64,000 nucleotides of DNA from Russula earlei (GCA_025769875.1 JAGFNK010000003.1:372001-436000); one strand, 5' to 3'. Positions 46,422 through 59,103 are shown, counted from the stretch's first letter. Notes: generated from the letters alone by a model not told the origin. Numbers and translations: made by a program.

Positions 46422-48297
46422 ATGGCCGCCTCTCCTGTCCCAATCGACCGTGGTGATACGCAAGTGCGTGAAAAATGGTCCGCAAAAGAAGACAGAGCTG
46501 GGGACTCTCTGGCACACGGTGCAGATCTCCCTTCTTCGAACGGTGGACCTTCCGATGAACGTGGAGCGTCGGACGTTGTCAACGCCGAGTATCACTCTCG
46601 TAGCCCTGGTGGAGGTGACCCTGGCTCTGGTTCCAGGTCTGGGACGACGATCTATAGAGAGAAACAAGTCAAGGTGCTTAGGTCATCTCATGTTCTCCGT
46701 TTCTTCCCCGCCACGTATGCGTTCCTGCATGGGCAAAGAGCATGAGCAGTCCATTGGCCATGATTCCATGCTGCTGGCTTTCCAGAGACTAGCTACCCAT
46801 GGCTACGGGTTCGCATGCTGCGCTTCTGCTCCTCATTTGCTCTTTTCAGCGTTCTGGACTGGTGTTCACTTTCTGTGCCCTGCAGCCAAATAAGGTCTAC
46901 ATCGGCGGCTTACCAGAAAATACTCGTCAAGAGGACCTTCAAAGTTGTTTCGGAAAAATAGGAAGCATAGTCAACATTGAATTGAAGTACGTCCTCTCTG
47001 GGACGCTGTAATACTTTCTCAACCTGATATCCTCCTGCAGAGTAGGGTATGGATTCGTGGTAGGTGTTCTCCTGAAGTCTGCAAAGTTATTGGAGACACA
47101 TTTGTTCTTGTTAGGAATTTGATAGTCGTGAAGCGGCCGAGGAAAGTGTTGCAAAGTATAACGAAGGCTTTTTCATGGGCAACAAAATCCGTGTGGAGAT
47201 TTCCCGTGGCGGAGGGCGTTTTGCAAAATTCAGTGGAGATCCAGGTGCATGTTTCAAGTGTGGTCAAATGGGTCACTGGGCTAGGTATGTATGACCGAAC
47301 CGTTCGATTTCTTTTTCCCTGTGCATTGACTAAAGTTTTGCAGAGAATGCCCAAATCATGTCGTGCAGTCAGTCCTATTTACCCCTGCTGTCACGTTCCC
47401 TCACACTTAGCTGTCTAGCACTTCTAGACGTCACACCCCCCCTGCCGACGGTCCTTTGATCGATAGAATCCATCCGCCGCGTGATTATGCAGCCCCCCCT
47501 GCCCATAGTCGCGAGTATCCGCCCTATCGTGAAGAGTACCCTCCTCGAGGCTACCCACCTCCTCCCCGTGATGCTCGTTATCCATATGATTATCCTCCTC
47601 CTAGACGGCCTGCGTCTCCTCCGCGAGATTACCGCGATTATCCTCCGCCCCCGATCCGTAGAGGCGATATAGACGATTACAGAATCCGTGGTCCACCTCC
47701 TGCCCGTTATGAGTCTCGGTCTGGCTATTACGGATCTGAGGACCCGGTGGCATATTCTCGTGGCTACCCCCCTCCGGCGTCTCGGGACTACGACCGATAT
47801 GACAGGCGGCCACCTCCTCCTAACGACAGATATAGTGGTTATCCACCCCCTCCGGCCGTAAGGCCTAGGACGCCACCGGGAGGGACTGCGCCCCCCTCGC
47901 GCCGCGAAGAATTTGAAAGACCGCCTGCCCGGTCGGTGATGTTCTAATTTTTACTCTTCACACCGCTCACATTGCTGTCCTTTCCCAGAGACTATGCTCC
48001 CCCAGCTGATTATCGTCGCCCAGTAACTCCTCCATCGGCGCGCTACGCTGACTATCCTGCCCGCTCTGGTGCTGAGGCACGTCCAAGGTATGTTGTTCAC
48101 GGCTCCATTCCTTAGCAATGCTAAACTCAAACAGACGCCGTTCTCAAAGCCCTCCTGCTAGGACTGGTACTGGTACCTACGAGGCTTATCCTACTGCTCC
48201 AGGCTATGCTGGGCCTCCTCAACCTCCTAAAGGTGCTGCTCGCGATTACCCCCCCAGAGGTGGGCTTGATCAAAATGCGGGATATAGGAGGCAGTAA
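46422..48297 (+). CDS. RRM and zinc-knuckle RNA-binding protein (SR-like)
   Basis: This is a probable nuclear pre-mRNA splicing or mRNP factor. The start at 46422 (MAASPVPIDRGDTQVREK) leads over a long intron of about 215 nt to PNKVYIGGLPENTRQEDLQSCFGKIGSIVNIEL (RNP2), then VGYGFVEFDSREAAEESV (RNP1) across tiny exons, and GNKIRVEISRGGGRF. A CCHC knuckle (CFKCGQMGHWARECP) follows, itself split by an intron. The C-terminal 200 residues are RS/RDY/Pro-rich (YPPPPRDARYPYDYPPPRR, DYRDYPPPP, RRSQSPPARTG). Stop at 48295-48297 (NAGYRRQ). The architecture equals RRM-CCHC-RS proteins of the SRSF7/RSZ type. The first exon is the least certain part. Confidence 0.85.
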
Positions 48298-49700
48298 GCG
48301 CTTGGAGCGATTTGTTTTGAAGCTAGCCATTTGTCCGTCATCCTGCGCGAATGCGAAACTAGGTCTTGGCAGTCAACGCTTGTTCTGTCTTGATCATCGC
48401 GGAGCTGGTTTATCTTTTGCGTAGCTTGGTTGCGTTCTCCTGTAGTGCTTGCTGCCCGATGATTTATATCTTGCGATATTTGCTTTGCCGTTTCTCATGC
48501 TCCATGTGACCACTTCTTTCGCTTTGCTTTGCACAGAAACTAGTAACCTATTTAGCAAGCGCCGATATGAATGTGACATAATGTGCTACAGATATCTGTT
48601 GTGCTTAGGTCACCGCCGCTGGCAACAGACGAACTTTTCTTCGCCTCTAGACGTCATTGTGCCCTTCCGCAACGGCTGATATTCCTTGCTGCTCCCCTTG
48701 TCGCATTGAGCACGGTTAGCGGTTCTCGACTGGCTCGCTCACGGGCTCGTTGCCGTACGGAACGGAACGGTATAATCTACACCATGGACTGCTTGATGAC
48801 GCCTGTGATGTCTGAATATCTGTGGTATGTCTCTGCCTTGCCATTGAAGTCGTTTGCAATGCAACCAAAAAGCAAGACAGAGATCTTTGCATCCAACTGA
48901 CGATCGCAGTGGCTTCCTCTGCCCCAAGATATGCCTTTTGGTTGCTGTCCGTATTGTTCATCTGTCTACTACAATGTTAATATGATTGGTAAAACAATTC
49001 TTCTCTCTTTCAATGGTCGGTACGCAATCTCTGTCCCAAAGGGGTCGACGTAAGTTTCACTTTCCATTTCTGCATGTTTTTCGCTGCTTCCGTGTTCTAT
49101 TTTCTTTCTTCCCTCGACGTGATCGTGCAGTCATCCTCATTTCCTCTTCCCACTGACGCGCCGACCGAATCGCACCTGATGAATCGCACGCTGCAACGAT
49201 CGTCTTGTCCCCCCACCCCTTTCACTCCTTTCCTTTCCTACCTCAACCTTGCCCTTAAAGTGCTCTTTCTGTGCCCTAGAAACTTCTTTCCGCTTACCCT
49301 GCTGCTGCTCGACGCGTTCATTGTATTAGTTGTAGTTCGTATTCGCCATCGTGAATTGGAATCAAATCAAATTGTGTTCCTTCCCTTGTCAGCACTCTAC
49401 CGCCTAATACGTACGATCGTACCTATCGTTTCTCTCTTTCTCTTCCTCCACGAAGGACGGGTGACCCCTAGTGTAGATAAATTTTGGAAAAAGAATTTCC
49501 ACCCCCATTCAGGTTTGTGACCTCCAAGCAGCCTCGCATCTGACCCTTGCCCCTTGCACCCTCTCCTCTATCTCTCCATCTACCCTCCCCTTGAGTTAGC
49601 TCATCTACAAAGGGACGAGCCACTTTCTTTCTGGATTTTCCAGGTGCTGTGGTAATTTTCTTTGGACTAGTCTGAGACCAGATATTTCCTGGTAGCATTC
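48298..49700. other. Pyrimidine-rich intergenic DNA before the repeat block
   Basis: 3' flank of the RRM gene, then a T/C-rich stretch (49060-49620). A 148-codon frame at 49074-49520 is Leu/Ser/Phe-rich from base composition, and I do not call it a gene. No RNA gene seen. Confidence 0.4.
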
Positions 49701-51287
49701 TGTGGAATGTTGCTCCTTAAAAAAAAGGTGGGACTTGAAGGGATAGCTTGTTCACAAAATGAGGGAGCACAGCTCAGGTTTTGGACAATGCATCAGGAAA
49801 ACTATATCCAACTAGACAGTACTAGAAATAAGTAGTCATGTAACCTCCACACTGCCAAGCATGTCATCAATAGAGCCATCTCCCTATCCTAAGTAATGGT
49901 TGATGATGCACAATGCAGAGGATGTTGGGACTTGATTACCCTCAGAGTTCTAACAAATAAAGCATTATCACCATTACAAATAGATTTGCACACAGAAACA
50001 GTATATAGACAACCTATTTTAGACATATTCAATCATACTTCCATACAATTGCACTTCAATAATGGTTCTCTGTCTGCCATTCCTTTATGCATTCTACACA
50101 AACTGTACCATATAAGCTTGAGCATTGACCAGTGGACACCTCAGCATTTGTCACATACTTGAAGCACTGAGGTGAGTAAATCAACACTCTTGGTGTAAAA
50201 ATTCTGTACTCACAGCTAGGCTATGACATGGGTAACCCTCAGGTTATTTTTCCCAAACCCATACCCATACCCATGAACACCATACCTGTAAGGGTAAGGG
50301 TACAGGTACACACCCATGGAAATGGCAGGTACACTGCAAAAACCACAGATATGCATATGTACAGTCATTCATGCCTCTTTGGGACATCTGGGTCAATGAC
50401 ACAAACAACTCCAATGGCTTTGATCCTGGGCAAACACCCTCAGACTTTTTGCTAAATCCATGAGATCCCTTATATGTATACAACATCCAAATAATACAGA
50501 GATGTGACTGGTAGATGTTACAAGAGAGTACTTTGCAGCTGACTTCAGCCAAAATCTGAATATTGATAGATGTATAATGAGGGGAACAAGCAACATTCTG
50601 GAAATATTAGGAGAGTATATTAAAAGGATACCTTGAATAATGTTCTAGAGATAGTCATTTCCCATATACCTGCACTGGGTTGCAAGGAATTCAGGAAAAG
50701 GCCCCAGCAGGACAAAATCCTGAATTGCATCAAGTCACATCATGCTTGCCAAATTGGAACTCCCTGTGAGACCACATAAACACTCTGCACACCATGGTGA
50801 ACAAGGTGAAGTCCCAACAGCTCAGGAAACAGATTATTAGAAAGGAAGGAGATGATCTGAAGGCTTATGCTGCAAAGCTTTACACAGAAGAACAATCTAG
50901 ATCACTTGTGTTGAATTGTGCAGCCATAAGGTAGATTAGATCATTGTAGATCTAATAAAAATTATTCAGTTTCTGTGAGACAAAACTCTGTGTTATATTT
51001 ACCTAATAAAAATTACTATAATGTGTAATCAGCTACCAATAAGATTGTTAGATAGTAAGAACTTACTTCAGTTTCTGTGAGATGAAACTGAAGTATCTAC
51101 AGTATGTACAATGCTCTTGAGTATCTGAGAGCATCCCTAGTTATTTTATCTGTAATTACTATCACACTATTTTCATGATCACTTTGTGCTAGCTACCAAT
51201 TGTCTTAGATCATACTATCAATTTGCTATCATACATGTCACAACAACTGAGCTAAAACACTTATGTGGCCTGGGCCTGTGGACTGCC
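49701..51287. other. AT-rich unassigned DNA at the edge of the repeat block
   Basis: Base composition shifts to AT-rich here. It contains a GGTA/ACCC-type low-complexity stretch (50255-50320) and two copies of a cagtttctgtgaga motif (50970 and 51070). A possible decayed coding patch around 50790-50930 cannot be assigned. No intact gene. Confidence 0.4.
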
Positions 51288-51292
51288 TGGAC

Positions 51293-52120
51293 TGTCAAGA
51301 CATGTACTGCTGATCACTAAGGACTCAGGAGCAGGTGGGCAAGGGTCAGAACAGACGGTACGCGGCGTAAACAGCGTTGAGCAGGAGGATGAGCCAAACG
51401 ACTAGAAGATACCAGATGGGGACTGGTACGTGTTGCAAGAGGCAGAGGCAAAGAGTAGAGGCCAGTGCAGCAAGAGGCTTTAAACAAGGCGGTCGTTGAA
51501 GAGTACCTTGAGGACGAGGGAGGACTTTAGACTGAGTGGTCGCAGGGGAGTACCCAGGAAGATGAGATTATCACAAATGGACAGTCTGACGGCTGCCATG
51601 CTTCATTGGGGCTTATATACAGTGTACAGGGTCGATTACAAAGACCTGGGACTATTCTAGACTCTTTGGTACCATCCAATAGGACTATAGAGGCATAAAC
51701 TTGCTTGTGTCAAGTTTCAGGCTTACTGAGTGCATTACTGATTGTTGTGGAGCGATGACATCATTATGATGTCACTGTGGAGCGCTTAGTGAGCCTATGA
51801 GGTCACTGTGGAGTCGCTCAGTCAGCTATGATGTCATTGGAGCCTTGATGATGTCAGATGATTTATGCAACAGTTTCTAAGAGTTTGTGCCGCTGTTTCA
51901 GGTCCTTGGTGGCTGGGTGGCCATGTGGCTGCCACGTGATGATTACCCGATTAGGAAACGGGTGCCTGGTCGTGTTATAGTGCCTTTGCAATAGTGATAT
52001 CTTGTACCGCAGGAGGGATAGCCCAGAAAATGGAAGGGAGTCAGCAATGCAAAGTGAGAGGGGTCTGTCTTGAGTGAAAGAGGACAATCTATGGCCAGGA
52101 CCTGGCCTTGGTTCGTAACA
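51293..52120 (-). mobile_element. Solo LTR, family A, copy 1
   Basis: An 828-bp unit starts TGTCAAGACATG and ends GTTCGTAACA on the plus strand (TG...CA). It is flanked by a perfect 5-bp target-site duplication TGGAC (51288-51292 and 52121-52125). It is a near match to the unit at 53494-54323. No internal retroelement sequence lies next to it in matching order, so it is a solo LTR. It sits inside the 3' LTR region of the older copia element. Orientation is inferred from which end would read TGTTAY. Confidence 0.88.
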
Positions 52121-52204
52121 TGGACAGTTTGAGCCAATGTGTCAACGCCTTGGCTACTCTTTATCTCAACATCCCCCTGTGATCTAGACAGTCAGTAGAT
52201 TAGA

Positions 52205-53007
52205 TCAGATAAGACCTGACCCAGTGATGAAAGTCTGAAGCAACACATGAGCATGGGGCTTGGTTAAACCATCAGCAAGCATCTCTGCTGTGGGTGTTCT
52301 GACTAGATCAATCAGTCTGTCCTTGATGTACTGTCTGATTGTGTGATGCTTTATGGGGATATGTTTTGATCTTCTTCCAGTGACAGGATTAAGCGCAAGA
52401 TCTATGGTGCCTTTGTTATCACCATGGAGTGGAATTGGATCAGTGATGTCATAGCTGATTTTGGAGAAGAAGCTCTGATACCACATGGCTTGATTAGCTG
52501 CATTGGCTAGGGCCATATACTTGGCTTGAGTGGTGCTCTGAGCAATGGTCTTCTGTTTATGCGAGGACCAGGAAATTGCAGCTCTGGAGAGCAAGAATAC
52601 ATAGCCTGAAGTGGAGTGAAAGTCATCTGCATCATCTCTGAGACTAGAACCAGAGTATCCATGTAGTCCAATGCCTCCTGCACCATTGTAATGTAGCTTT
52701 AGTTGGGCTGTGCTGTTAAGATAAGATAGCACATATTTTGCAAAGTGGAGGTGCTGTGCTGATTGCTGGAATACTGTGCAAGGTGCAAGACTGCAAAGGA
52801 GATGTCTGGAAGTGTTCTGATTTGCACATACAGGAGGCTGCCAATTATTCTCTGGTAGTATTTTATTTCTGAGGGTGTTGCCTGTCCAGTATGCTCCAGA
52901 TGTATTTCCATGCCAGACAGAAGTGGGGTGTGGACTGGATTGGAATCTTCCATCCTGAAGCAATTAACAATCTCTGAGATGTACCTAAATTGGTCAGTAT
53001 CTAGCAC
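52205..53007 (-). pseudogene. Copia RT C-terminus and RNase H, frameshifted once
   Basis: YISEIVNCFRMEDSNPVHTPL, YYQRIIGSLLYVQIRTLPDI, then after a frame change near 52740 the RNase H segment: GYSGSSLRDDADDFHSTSGYVF, SWSSHKQKTIAQSTTQAKYMAL, IPLHGDNKGTIDLALNP, RSKHIPIKHHTIRQYI, TAEMLADGLTKP. These are the canonical C-terminal copia polyprotein motifs (SxxKQxxxAxSTxxAEY, DNxxAixL, HIdxryHfxR, adxLTK). It ends 25 bp before the polypurine tract. Confidence 0.9.
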
Positions 53008-53022
53008 TTTAGCTGAGCGATC

Positions 53023-53493
53023 ATGTGTTATGTGTGTCAGGACTCACTGTTGAACAATCCAGTTCAAGAGTGAGGCAAAAGCTCAGAGATGAGTCAACTG
53101 AGTTCTAGGATGAAATTGGTAAAGAGCACAGTCCAAACAAGTAGCAAGTACCAGAGGGGAACTGGTATGGGCTGTGAGAGATGATCACAGAAAGAGAGGG
53201 CCAGGATGTACTAGATAGGGTGGTCACAAAGGAGTACCCTCAGTAGTAGAGTGTCACAAATCAAATGGACAGTCTGAGGACTGTCTGCTATTCTATTGAA
53301 CACTTATATACTACAAGGGAACTGCTAAATGGGGAACAAGTCATAACCTTGTTATCAAGCACAATGACAGATGAGTAAGACATTGGGACATGCTTAGTGA
53401 GGATGCTCAGTCATGCTCAGTAAGCTGCTGAGTAAGGAGGCCCATAATGATGAGTGAGGACCTCTAGTGTCCGTCTGTTCACTGCCTAGTACA
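53023..53493. mobile_element. Diverged LTR related to family A, truncated by copy 2
   Basis: The copia RT similarity stops near 53022. The following 470 bp resembles the start of the family A LTR (tgtcaggactcac; gtaccagaggggaactggtatg; ggagtaccc; atcacaaatnggacagtctg; acttatatac...) but is much diverged and shorter. It is cut by the insertion of LTR copy 2 at 53493. Confidence 0.6.
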
Positions 53494-54323
53494 TGTCAAG
53501 ACACATACTGCTGATCACTAAGGACTCAGGAGCAGGTGGGCAAAGGTCAGAACAGATGATATGCAGCGAAGGTGGCGTTGAACAGGAGGACGAGCCAAAC
53601 AACGAGGAGGTACCAGATAGGGACTGGTAGGTGTTGCAAGAGGCAGAGGTGAAGACTGGAGGCCAGTGCAGCGAAGGGGCTTTAGACAAGGCGGTCGTTG
53701 AAGAGTACCTTGGAGGCGAGGGGAATCTTTAAACTGAGCGGTCGTGGGGGAGTACCCAGAGGATGAGAGTATCACAAATGGGACAGTCTGACGACTGCCA
53801 TGCTTCATTGGGGCTTATATACAGTGTACAGGGTCGATTACAAAGGCCTGGGACTATTCTAGACTCTTTGGTACCATCCAATAGGACTACAGAGGCATAA
53901 ACTTGCTTGTGTCAAGTTTCAGGCTTACTGAGCGCATTACTGATCGTTGTGAAGCGATGACATCATTATGATGTCACTGTGGAGCGCTTAGTGAGCCTAT
54001 GAGGTCACTGTGGAGTCGCTCAGTCAGCTATGATGTCATTGGAGCCTTGATGATGTCAGATGATTTATGCAACAGTTTCTAAGAGTTTGTGCCGCTGTTT
54101 TGGGTCCTTGGTGGCTGGGTGGCCATGTGGCTTGCCACGTGATGATTACCTGATTAGGAAATGGGTGTCTGGTCGTGTTATAGTGCCTTTGCAATAGCGA
54201 TATCTTGTACTGCAGGAGGGATAGCCCAGAAAATGGAAGGGAGTCGGCAATGCAAAGTGAGAGGGGTCTCTCTTGAGTGAAATAGGACAATCTATGGCCA
54301 GGACCTGGCCTTGGTTCATAACA
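53494..54323 (-). mobile_element. Solo LTR, family A, copy 2
   Basis: An 830-bp unit starting TGTCAAGACACATAC and ending GTTCATAACA, flanked by a perfect 5-bp duplication GTACA (53489-53493 and 54324-54328). It is highly similar along its length to 51293-52120, with differences mostly C/T and G/A at CpG sites. It is nested in the diverged LTR-like DNA that itself interrupts the copia RT. Confidence 0.88.
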
Positions 54324-54328
54324 GTACA

Positions 54329-54830
54329 CATGTGAAGAACCTGATTCATTTACTGTTAGTTAGTTTAGGGCTGGTTGTTTAGGGACTTGGGGTATTTGAC
54401 AGTGAAGTAGTGTTTCCTATAAGGCCCCTTATAAGGTTCTATTAGGGTCCTTAGAGTCAACCCTAATATCCGTGTTAAAGTCCCTAGCATTGCTTTATAG
54501 TTTGTTCTAAGGTTATTAGAGTTAGTCTAATAACATGTTCTAGGGCCTATAGTATCTTCATTAACATCCAATGTAAGGCACTTGAGGTTGTCTTAAAGGT
54601 TCCTTAGAAAGCCTTTAATACTGTCCTTTACTGCTAGATAGGTTGCCACTAAGTAGGGCTTGCCATATGTTGATTGTGCCTAGAATCAATTGTGCCACAG
54701 TGCACACATGATATTGTGGACACCTTTAGTCACCCCTTTTAGCCATGTGAACATGGTGGCACCATAGAGCCCAGGTTTCCTCTAATATGGGAGGGTCCTT
54801 CAAGGGCCTTCTCTGGGAAATGGTTTATGA
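54329..54830. other. Unassigned inserted repeat DNA inside copia RT
   Basis: About 500 bp of AT-rich DNA between LTR copy 2 and the point where RT similarity resumes (YGLK at about 54830-54845). A stretch near 54711-54770 (gatattgtggacacctttagtcac) resembles part of the 385-bp solo LTR (56230-56260), so it may include a decayed relative of that family. Confidence 0.5.
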
Positions 54831-55424
54831 CAGTTTGAGACCATAGATTGCCTTCTTCAGGTGGCAAACTTGGTGTGATGTCTCTGGAACAGTGAATCCT
54901 TGTGGTTTCTCCATGTAAATTTCTTCATCCAGTAGCCCATTCAGGAACACCAACTTGATGTCCATCTGGTGAATCTCTTAATCCTCCAGTGCAGCCAATG
55001 CTAACAAAAGTCACAAAGACTCAAATCTCACTACTGGAGAGAAGGTGTCACTGTAATCAAGTCCTTCAATCTGTGTAGACCCCTTTGCTACAACATGCAT
55101 GTGAAATCAGCCATCTGATTTGTGTGCAAATACCCATCTTGATTTCATGGCCTTATGGCCTGGCAGCAGATTGACTAGATCCCAGGTACCATTTTTGGCA
55201 AGTGCATCAATCTCATACTGACAAGTGGCTTTCCAATCATTGGCTGAGTCTGATTCCATTGCTTCCCAATAAGATACAGGATTTAGCGCCTTGGCAGTTG
55301 CTAATAGGGCCATATGTGATACATGCCCTCTCCAGGCTGGATGTTCCATGTTGTCCACACTGAAATATCTTGGGTTTGGACATGGATTAGCCCTAAGTCT
55401 ACAAGGTGACGGTGGATGTGGCAT
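54831..55424 (-). pseudogene. Copia reverse transcriptase N-terminal half, with stop
   Basis: MESDSANDWKATCQYEIDALA and KNGTWDLVNLLPGHKAMKS, RWVFAHKSDG, then TGA in frame, then VVAKGSTQIEGLDYSDTFSPV and a mutated DVKLAFLNGxLDEEIYM-type segment ending KAIYGLK. This is the standard beginning of copia RT. The catalytic YxDD would lie in the region lost to insertions. Confidence 0.85.
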
Positions 55425-55698
55425 GAAGGCAGGTCATGGAAGTGCTGGAGGAGCTGGGATAGGAATGTGGGACAGGGGAGTATGGTACACTGAAAGATTC
55501 TGAGGTGCCACTGCAACATTTGCAGGGGTTTTCAGAGGCACATGGCCATCCGGTTGGTGAGGGACAGGGTCCAGGAGGGAAAATGTAATGGGTCCAGCAG
55601 GGACCAGGGGTAGCATAGGCAAGGCAGACAGTCCACCACTTGCTTTTGCTGGGAAGAACACTTTATTGAATGTTACATCATGCAAAAGTACTATCTTC

Positions 55699-56025
55699 TA
55701 GGTGGCTGGATTCCATAGGTGGTAGCCTTTGGATCCCGATTCATAGCTGACAAATGTCATTTTGATCACCTTGGGATTGAGCTTCTCCCACTTAGCATCA
55801 AGGACATGTACATATGCCCTGCATCCAAAGACTTGGAAGTAGGAGATGTCTGGGATGTGTCCAGAGTCCCACAATTCATGAGGAGTGCACCACCCAAGAA
55901 TGCAAGTGGGAGTGCAATTGTGAATGTGAACTGCAGCATCAGTAGCCAGTTCCCAAAACCTTAGAGTAAGACTGGTGCTGGGTATCATGGCATGCATCTT
56001 GTCTTCCAGGGTCTGGTTCCAATGC
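55699..56025 (-). pseudogene. Copia integrase C-terminal part
   Basis: EHWNQTLEDKMHAMIPSTSL, FWELATDAAVHIHNCTPT, GWCTPHELWDSGHIPDISY, FQVFGCRAYVHVLDAKWEKL and VIKMTFVSYESGSKGYHLW are the integrase C-terminal (GAG-preintegrase/rve downstream) motifs. The frame joins exactly with the PQQNGLA segment on the far side of the 385-bp LTR. Confidence 0.88.
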
Positions 56026-56030
56026 TCTGC

Positions 56031-56415
56031 TGTTGAACCGGAACCCGAACGGATCAAAGAAGGCGAAGACCTTCATACAAGGTTCAAGATCCGCTCATAG
56101 ATGTTACATGTTAGACAGAACTTTAGTATATGCGCTTATGGCAATAGGGTTATGCATAGTACACTATCTATCACAAGATGCAGCCTTATGCTGCATCTAG
56201 AACGTTTCCACATCACGCATCACTTAATGCACGATATAGTGGACACCTGTAGTCACCTCTTTTGGACTTAGGAACAGCCCTGGGTCATAGAGGTATAAAT
56301 ACCATACTTGTAGACGAGTATACACATCGCTCTACACCCCAATATCACTTGAGCATTAGCACAACCTCTAAGGTGGGTTGCTTGGCCTGTTAGCTGCGCT
56401 CTATGCTGCGCAACA
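56031..56415. mobile_element. Solo LTR, family B (385 bp)
   Basis: Begins TGTTGAACCGG and ends CTGCGCAACA (TG...CA), flanked by a perfect 5-bp duplication TCTGC (56026-56030 and 56416-56420). Deleting the LTR plus one duplication restores the copia integrase frame as QNGLAEHWNQTL. It contains a TATA-like tataaata (56299-56306) preceded by a conserved-looking gtggacacctgtagtcac stretch. Confidence 0.9.
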
Positions 56416-56455
56416 TCTGCTAATCCATTCTGTTGTGGGGAACCCAGCATCATTA

Positions 56456-56796
56456 TTGCCGTTTTCAGCGCACTTGGCAGAGCTTGAATTCCACCCAAAT
56501 CGGCGCAGCAACCCCCTCAAACATGCGGGATGAATATCTCCCTCAAAACAGCTTCAATTCATATGATATTTATTGTCCCTGAATCGCCTGAATGAGGGCT
56601 AGGCAGCCCCATTGTTTTCATGAGATTTGAGTGAGAATTGGTGGAGCTGGACTCAAGCCACCTCCACATGTGTATTAGATGAATTACAACTCAAAATCAT
56701 GGTCTATATCTATTATTTTTCCCTCATGTTGTACCCATGGGCTGTCTTGAGGCAGCCCCATAGTGTTTTTGACTCAAGTGTTGTGGTGTGCAACGT
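56456..56796 (+). repeat. Left terminal inverted repeat
   Basis: Pairs with 59104-59445 in reverse complement from the outermost TTGCCG to gtgcaacgt, after which the two arms diverge. It includes conserved gaattccacccaaat and gggctaggcagcccc blocks, the latter a small internal hairpin. Confidence 0.88.
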
Positions 56797-57832
56797 TATT
56801 TTCAGTGCAATTGGAGTCATGGCCAGCCACTCATCACCCCTCTCACCTCTCGATTCTGACCATCCTTCTTGTTTTTCACAGACAGAGAGGAGTGGGTTGC
56901 AAAGAGGGGTCCTATTCTGAACTCTTTCTACTACAGAGTAGCTAGGGTGTTTTTATATACAGGAGTCGTCTCCATTGCAGGTGGTGGCAGCAGGCATGGA
57001 CGAGGAGCGAAGGCGTAGGCGGTGAGCGTGAGTTCGTAGGTAGAGACATAGGTGGCGAGGATTCGAGAAAGAGGATGCATGGGGCGGCTTGCGCGGGGGT
57101 GGGATCTGTCGTCTTGTGGCGGCGGTGGCGGGGTCGTCTCCACTGCAGGTGTCGGCAGCAGACATGGGCGAGAGCGTGCGAATGGATGGGGAGGCGATGT
57201 GGGAGGCGGCGTGCGGTGTGCTGTTGGCGTCAGCGACTGCTTCTCCTGCAGCAGCGGCGGCGTGGCGGCAGCTTCTGCTCCTGTTGTGGCGTGTCATGGC
57301 TAAGTTCGTGGCCGAGGCCTTCTTGGTCTTCTGGGGTGGTGCTGGTGGCGAGGGGTTGTGACGGTGCGGTGGTGCTGGTGTCGCGCGAAACTACTAAAGC
57401 AGTGGCTGTAACTGAGAAGACTGAGGCTGAGACTGAGAAGGTGGCGGCAGACTGAGCTGGTGCGATGGTGGAGGCGGACGGGGCGGAGGCGACGACTGAG
57501 GGCAACGCAGGGGCGACGGCAGCTGTGGCTGAGGGCAGGGTGGAGACGGCGGCGGCTGGCGATGCTGGTGCTATGACGGACTGGGCTGAACTGACGAGTA
57601 CGGGCGAGGCTAAGACGGAGACTGATGCGAAGTCGGTGGCTGGCACAACTGAGGCTACTGTGGCAACGGACGAGGCGACAGACGAGACAGTGCGTAAAGA
57701 GTCGTGTGGCTTATTCATCAACCGTCCACCTGTCCAAACTCCTACTCCAGGACGATGACAGGGCGTTCTTCCCTTCCCAGAGCTGCTCACCATACCTTGC
57801 TCTACCCCTCCATTTCAACCCCCTAAACCCTC

Positions 57833-58135
57833 ATGGGCTCGAAGCAACGTGCTTCAAAACGCCGGCCTGCACCGACACGTACTACTGGCCAAAGGAAGGC
57901 TGCCCGAAAAAAAACTGGTGGAAATGAAAGTGACAGCTCAGGCACTCCCACTCGACCGAAGCGATCACAACCACGAGCTCAGGCTTCCAAGACATCCCTT
58001 CCTGCTATTGATGAGGATGGGGAGGAAGAGTCCTATGTCTATGTAAATGCAGAAGCCTGGGAACTCACTACAGCACAAACGCACAGACCACAAGACATGC
58101 AAAATTGTCGCAAAGGCGCACGGCCTCAATGTTGA
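57833..58135 (+). CDS. Basic ORF carried by the long-TIR element
   Basis: A 100-codon frame: MGSKQRASKRRPAPTRT, RKAARKKTGG, PTRPKRSQPRAQASK, then EEESYVYVNAEAWELTTA and HRPQDMQNCRKGARPQC. The Lys/Arg-rich N-terminus could be a nuclear signal. The second half recurs in the inverted copy near 63,440, but there it is preceded by different sequence ending TTTACAG, so it looks like an exon boundary of a captured gene. No family recognised; it may be only a gene fragment. Confidence 0.4.
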   Translation: MGSKQRASKRRPAPTRTTGQRKAARKKTGGNESDSSGTPTRPKRSQPRAQASKTSLPAIDEDGEEESYVYVNAEAWELTTAQTHRPQDMQNCRKGARPQC

Positions 58136-59103
58136 CTCACCCACACAGCTATATGGCTGGCCGCGAATCGCTTACAAGAGTACATATGTGCATATTCCTT
58201 TCGTGCCATCTCCTCTTCGTCCTCACATCATCATCATCGTCGCCGCCAGCACACCACCCTCACCCCCATCAACCACCGCATGCCCTTGCCCTCAACGCCC
58301 CCCGCCTTCACCATGCACTGACGAGTCCCAACGCACAGCCGAAGAGCCCCATACCACGCCGCCATCTTCGTTGCCATCGGACGGTGTTGCTACTGTACAT
58401 TTCGGTATGCTTTTCTCCCCTTTTTTACTAGACTCTCATTTTGTTAGTCAGAGATCTGCACACCTCCTATGCGTCCATTTCCCAGCCTGCCGCCGTCTTC
58501 CCTCTCCCTTTCTACTTCCACGCCCCCTCGCTCCTCTCCCTCGCATCTGCCATCCAAGTTCTCCAATTGTCCCACCCGCAATCGCGTTCGGCAGCGCCAT
58601 CAGCGCCCAAGCGACCACCCCTCTCCTTTGCATTGTCTCCCCCTCCTCGCGTCGTGACTCAACCACACCCCTTGTCACCACACCTGGCTTCGGCCATCCT
58701 TCACAAATCACCACACGCCATTACCACAGCCGCTGGAGACCACGACTCGATACCTCGTGTTGTCCAGCTTCGGTCCCCTTCTCACGTCTAGATTTCCTTT
58801 CATATGACTGTCTTTTGTGCTTTTCCTGTCCCTTAGCCTTAGTTCTAACCTGTATCTGCTACCATGTTGAATAAAGTTGCCCTGTTGTTCCCTTATCATC
58901 TGTGTGAACCTCAGTGCAGTCGAATGAACAAACGCGTTCTCGCGTTCCCGCTAGGTGCTCCTCCTCTTTGGAGCTTCAGTCTTATGAAGTCATTCTGCAT
59001 TCTTGGACACACTTCACCACCCCATGGGCTCAGGTGTGCACTTCCTGGGGGGGCTCCTTCCCAGCACACGACCATGCTACTGTCACACGATATGAGGGAA
59101 ACG

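Noticed and set aside
49074..49520. 148-codon Leu/Phe/Ser-rich plus frame
   Set aside because: Explained by T/C-rich DNA; no membrane-protein family or splice context supports it.
51352..53808. Frames within the family A LTRs
   Set aside because: LTR sequence with known boundaries; the frames are not conserved between the two copies.
58047..58874. 275-codon plus frame inside the long-TIR element, and its 232-codon equivalent at 62679-63377
   Set aside because: Ser/Pro/His-rich translation of C-rich DNA. The two copies share it only because the DNA is duplicated, and substitutions show no bias toward synonymous sites.
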